From: Chromatiales bacterium
GTDB taxonomy: Bacteria; Pseudomonadota; Gammaproteobacteria; CAMYNG01
Reading direction: 5' to 3'
Assembly (NCBI GenBank): GCA_026990045.1
Contig: JALSIK010000416.1
Span: 1 to 8,001, forward strand
Length of the DNA stretch: 8,001 nt
Below the pieces are notes generated by a model. It made no database searches. It had not been told where the DNA came from and saw only the letters and a program-made list of their open reading frames with translations. Within the stretch, counting starts at the first letter, position 1. Each line of letters starts with the position of its first letter. Positions 4,403 to 8,001 of the stretch are shown piece after piece. Position numbers and translations under genes: made by a program.

Positions 4403-7400
4403 ATGAGCAAGCAGAGAATTTCACCCCGCACCTGGTCCCGGCTGGCCGTCGCCGCCGGGGCCGCCCTGTTCAGCATGTCGGCCTCGGCCATCGTCCTGAA
4501 CCTGAGCCAGCTGCCCATGGACGTGCAGGAAGGGGTGGAGCCCAACATCATCTTCACCTTCGACGACTCGGGCAGCATGCGCAGGGCCTTCCTCCCCGAG
4601 AACGTGGACAATCTCTACGACGGCGACGATCCCCAGTACCGCTCGTCCACGGTCAACCTCGTCTACTACGACCCCGACGTGGCCGCCGCCGGCGGTTACG
4701 TCCCGGCCGTGGACTCGGCCGGCAACAGCCTCGGAGACATGAGCTTCACCAGCGCCTGCCTGGACGGCCTCCTCAAGATCGAGTGCAACCAGGATCTCAA
4801 CAACTACGTCCCGACCCTGCGCTGCGACACCGGCTCCACCAGCTGCACCCCCACGGGCAACCCCGGCCGGCCGTACTACTACCGCTACGAACCGGCGACC
4901 ACCGGGTGCAGCCCGGCGGATGTCACCAACGCCAACTGTTTCGTGGGATACAATCTCACCACGGCCCAGGAGCGCCAGCAGTTCGCCAACTGGTTCTCGT
5001 ACTACCGGATCCGCCACCTCGCGGCCAAGACCGCGGCGAGCCGCGCCTTCGCCCAGCTCAGCCCGGCCGTGCGCGTGGCCTGGCAGAGGCTCAACGGCGG
5101 CTGGCCCGGGCTGCTGCGCGCCTTCTCCGGCGCCGACCGGGACGATTTCTTCAACTGGCTCTACAACGTGCCCACCAGCGACTGGACCCCCTTGCACCGG
5201 GCCTTCAACCGCGCCGGGCGCACGTACCAGCAGTCCGGACCCAACAGCCCCTACGCCAAGGTGCCGGGGGGCAGCCAGCCCGGCGACGACACGGAGTATT
5301 CCTGCCGCCAGAACTTCCACATCGCCTTCACCGACGGCGAGTGGAACCAGCACCACTGGACGGCGCCGGAGAACACCAACGGCATCGGCGAGGTGGACAA
5401 CACCAGCTTCGGCCTGCCCGCGAATTCCTACGGCATCACGAGCTACAACCCCAGGCCGCCGTACCAGGGACCGGAGACCTTCTACCTGGCGGACGTCGCC
5501 ATGTACTACTGGGCCACCGACCTGCGCCCGGACCTGGAAAACAACGTTCCCACCTTCATCCAGGACAAGACCGGCACCAGCGCCGACGTCTTCTGGAATC
5601 CCCAGAACGACCCGGCCAACTGGCAGCACATGGTCAACTTCACGGTGACCCTGGGCCTGTCCGGCAACCGGACGTTCGACCCCAACGATCCCTGGGGCGG
5701 GGGCGACTTCCCGGCCCTCGCGGCCGGGACCCTGGCGTGGGGCCCTGACCAGGTGGACGACGTGTGGCACGCCGCGGTCAACAGCCGCGGGGCCTATTTC
5801 ACGGCGTCCAACCCGCAGCAGCTCGTGAACAGCTTCACCAAGATCCTCAACGCCATTTCCGAGCGCAAGGGCTCGGCCACCGCACCCGCCACCAGCTTTC
5901 CGCTGTTCACCGCGGGCACGCTGCTCTACATGCCCCGGTTCGATACCGGGGCCTGGACCGGCGACCTGGTGGCCGTGGACATCGCCGACATCATCACGCT
6001 CCTGGATCCCACCGGCTCGGGCACCATCACCCTGCCCGAGCTGGACACCATCGCCCAGTGGCATGCCCGCGACGTGCTCGAGACCCAGACCAGCCGGACC
6101 ATCCTCACCTGGGACCCGGACCTGAAGAAGGGCATCCCCTTCAACTGGTCCGCCATGGCCTCCGGCGGCACCCTGCAGTCGCTCCTGGACCAGGACGACT
6201 ACGGGGTCAGCGGGCGCGGCCAGGACCGGGTCGCCTATTTCCGGGGTGACCGCAGCCTCGAGGGCAACTCCGACGGCAAGACCCAGTTCCGCATGCGCCA
6301 GTACCTGCTGGGGGACATCGTCAACTCCACCCCGCGCCTGGTGGGTCCGCCCAACCGGCTGTACCCGGACTTCCTCGAGTCCAAGCCCTATTCCCTGTTC
6401 AAGGACGCCTACTGCACCCGCCAGCGGCGCATCTACGTGGGGGCCAACGACGGCATGCTGCATGCCTTCGATGCCGGCGACTTTGACTGCCTGACCCAGT
6501 CCGGCACGGCGGGGACCGGCGCGGAGGTCATGGCCTACGTCCCCTCGGCCGTGTACCGCAACCTGTACCGGCTCACCTCGCTCAAGTACACCCACCGGTT
6601 CTACGTGGACGCCCCGCCGGTGGTGGAGGACGTGTTCATCAACGGCGACTGGCGCACGGTCCTGGTGGGCGGGCTCAACGCCGGCGGCCAGGGGGTCTAT
6701 GCCCTGGACATCACCACCGGCAGTTTCTCCGAGGGCGCCGCCGCCACCCACGTCCTGTGGGAATTCACGGACCTGGACGACGCCGACCTGGGCTACACCT
6801 TCGCCCAGCCCCGCATCGCCAAGACCAACCTCACCACCGGCAACTGGGCGGTGCTGCTGGGCAACGGCTACAACAGCACCGAGGACGACTCGGCGCTGGG
6901 CGGCCAGGTGAGCACGACGGGCAACGCGGTGCTCTACGTGCTGGACATGGCGACCGGCGGGCTCCTCGCCAAGATCGATACCGGCGTCGGCATGTCGGAC
7001 CCCGCCTGCAACGGCCTCAACAACGGCCTGTCCACGGTCGCGGCGGTGGACGAGAACCGTGATTTCCGCGTGGATTACGCCTACGCGGGCGACCTGTGCG
7101 GCAACCTGTGGCGGTTCGACCTGACCAGTTCCAACCCGGCGCAGTGGAAGGCCACCCGGATCTTCGTGGCCAGCTACACCGAGAGCGGCACCACCTACTA
7201 CCAGCCCATCACCGCACCGCCCCGGGTCATCTACCATCCCAGCGAGGGCGGGTTCATCGTGCTGGTGGGCACGGGCAGGAACCTGGAGGTCGCCGACCTG
7301 GCGGACACCAGCCTCAACACGGTCTACGGGGTGTGGGACGACCCCAACCGCAACCGCAGTACCTTCGACCGGAGCCGGCTGTTCCAGCGCAAGTTCCTGG

Positions 7401-7996
7401 ACTTCGCCACCATCGGCACCAACGAGGCCCGGACCTCCACCAAGGATCCCTTCGACTGGTACACGGGCACCGGCCTGCCGGGCCCGGCCAGCGGCGCCTA
7501 CCTGGGCTGGTACCTGGATCTCCAGACCCCCGACGGCGGCGGCGGGTACCTGCGCGAGGGCGAGAAGATGGTCAAGACCATGCTGGTGCGGGGACAGAAC
7601 CTGGTGTTCGTCTCGGACGTGCCCTCGCCCGATCCCTGCGACGCCGGCGGCTCGTCCTGGGTCAACGAGGTGGTGGCCGCCACCGGCGCGCGCCTCAACG
7701 AGACGCCGTTCGACTACGACGACGACGGGGCCCGGGAGAACAAGAGCGCCAATGACGGCGGCGACTGGATCGAGAGCGTCGCCGAGGGCAGTGCCATCGC
7801 CGGCACCAGCATCCGGCGCCAGAACAGCGGCACCATCAGCTCGCCGGCGGTGCTGACGCCCACGAGCTGTGCCAACCCGCCCTGCGACGAGAAGAAGATC
7901 TTCAGCCGTTCGGACGGCGGCCTGGACATCAAGGACGAGAACCCGGACAAGAGCACCCTGGGGCGCAGGTCCTGGCGGCAGATCTTCGCGCAGTAA
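4403..7996 (+). CDS. pilY1: Type IV pilus tip adhesin/assembly factor PilY1
   Basis: This 1197-residue secreted protein is near the length of P. aeruginosa PilY1 (about 1160). A Sec signal peptide covers residues 1-29 (basic start, hydrophobic core, S-A-S-A29 cleavage). The N-terminal part is a von Willebrand A-like domain: the MIDAS motif D54-D-S-G-S-M59 follows a hydrophobic strand, and F309-T-D-G-E-W-N315 is the later metal-site segment, with a cysteine-rich insert between them. The C-terminal beta-propeller begins around the YFRGDRS and LGDIVNSTPRLVG motifs and has the hallmark I677-Y-V-G-A-N-D-G-M-L-H-A-F-D690. The calcium loop D883-E-N885-R-D887-F-R-V-D891 precedes YAGDLCGNLWRFDL and has the same nine-residue span as the P. 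aeruginosa 851-859 calcium site, which controls pilus retraction. An EF-hand-like loop (535-546) and an acidic DYDDDG stretch (1104-1109) add possible calcium sites. The protein ends in the family-typical RRSWRQI. It is probably exported with and presented on the minor-pilin tip complex. The start has GGAG eight bases upstream. Confidence 0.95.
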   Translation: MSKQRISPRTWSRLAVAAGAALFSMSASAIVLNLSQLPMDVQEGVEPNIIFTFDDSGSMRRAFLPENVDNLYDGDDPQYRSSTVNLVYYDPDVAAAGGYVPAVDSAGNSLGDMSFTSACLDGLLKIECNQDLNNYVPTLRCDTGSTSCTPTGNPGRPYYYRYEPATTGCSPADVTNANCFVGYNLTTAQERQQFANWFSYYRIRHLAAKTAASRAFAQLSPAVRVAWQRLNGGWPGLLRAFSGADRDDFFNWLYNVPTSDWTPLHRAFNRAGRTYQQSGPNSPYAKVPGGSQPGDDTEYSCRQNFHIAFTDGEWNQHHWTAPENTNGIGEVDNTSFGLPANSYGITSYNPRPPYQGPETFYLADVAMYYWATDLRPDLENNVPTFIQDKTGTSADVFWNPQNDPANWQHMVNFTVTLGLSGNRTFDPNDPWGGGDFPALAAGTLAWGPDQVDDVWHAAVNSRGAYFTASNPQQLVNSFTKILNAISERKGSATAPATSFPLFTAGTLLYMPRFDTGAWTGDLVAVDIADIITLLDPTGSGTITLPELDTIAQWHARDVLETQTSRTILTWDPDLKKGIPFNWSAMASGGTLQSLLDQDDYGVSGRGQDRVAYFRGDRSLEGNSDGKTQFRMRQYLLGDIVNSTPRLVGPPNRLYPDFLESKPYSLFKDAYCTRQRRIYVGANDGMLHAFDAGDFDCLTQSGTAGTGAEVMAYVPSAVYRNLYRLTSLKYTHRFYVDAPPVVEDVFINGDWRTVLVGGLNAGGQGVYALDITTGSFSEGAAATHVLWEFTDLDDADLGYTFAQPRIAKTNLTTGNWAVLLGNGYNSTEDDSALGGQVSTTGNAVLYVLDMATGGLLAKIDTGVGMSDPACNGLNNGLSTVAAVDENRDFRVDYAYAGDLCGNLWRFDLTSSNPAQWKATRIFVASYTESGTTYYQPITAPPRVIYHPSEGGFIVLVGTGRNLEVADLADTSLNTVYGVWDDPNRNRSTFDRSRLFQRKFLDFATIGTNEARTSTKDPFDWYTGTGLPGPASGAYLGWYLDLQTPDGGGGYLREGEKMVKTMLVRGQNLVFVSDVPSPDPCDAGGSSWVNEVVAATGARLNETPFDYDDDGARENKSANDGGDWIESVAEGSAIAGTSIRRQNSGTISSPAVLTPTSCANPPCDEKKIFSRSDGGLDIKDENPDKSTLGRRSWRQIFAQ

Positions 7997-8001
7997 CCGT
8001 G

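Noticed and set aside
6242..6250. RGD tripeptide in PilY1 (residues 614-616) as an integrin-binding motif
   Set aside because: The surrounding YFRGDRS sequence is a conserved structural motif of the PilY1 family, so the tripeptide alone does not indicate integrin binding in this organism.
4421..7237. A 938-codon open frame on the minus strand opposite pilY1
   Set aside because: It is rich in Val, Gly, Ala, His and Arg with no recognisable domain, and is explained by the GC-rich codon pattern of pilY1 on the other strand.
7999..8001. GTG at the right edge as the start of the next gene (possibly pilE)
   Set aside because: Only three bases are visible and there is no Shine-Dalgarno sequence at suitable spacing, so nothing supports it.

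Overview
The window is a GC-rich chromosomal segment whose gene content and order suggest a gammaproteobacterium with type IV pili. The high GC would fit the Chromatiales/Ectothiorhodospiraceae area, but that placement is an inference from composition and gene style and was not checked by search. The region is almost fully coding, and I see no mobile element, CRISPR array, RNA gene or sign of recent transfer.

Left part, minus strand (1-1368): thiO, an FAD-dependent glycine oxidase for thiazole/thiamine synthesis, is followed 48 bases downstream by the first 73 codons of a Fur-family regulator that runs off the left edge. The regulator has a PerR-like recognition helix. A TTATA-type imperfect palindrome covers its probable -10 box and touches its start codon.

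Right part, plus strand (1469-7996): a compact minor-pilin operon in the order fimT (GspH/FimT type), pilV, pilW, pilX, pilY1. Its tight spacing (fimT/pilV overlap by 23 bases, pilV/pilW overlap as ATGA, then gaps of 11 and 34 bases) points to one transcript with translational coupling. In characterised systems such as Pseudomonas aeruginosa, the minor pilins FimU-PilV-PilW-PilX prime pilus assembly and carry PilY1, a calcium-responsive adhesin and mechanosensor, at the pilus tip. The layout here matches that cluster. A pilE-type pilin gene often follows pilY1, but the window ends five bases after the pilY1 stop.

The two gene groups diverge from a 100-base spacer (1369-1468) holding a plausible promoter for the pilus operon and a weaker, overlapping -10-like box for thiO. 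No wholly new system is evident. The points most worth a second look are the EF-hand-like calcium loops in FimT and PilY1, the PerR-like regulator with its candidate operator beside a peroxide-producing oxidase, and two start codons placed seven bases after -10-like boxes, which suggests leaderless or nearly leaderless transcripts.
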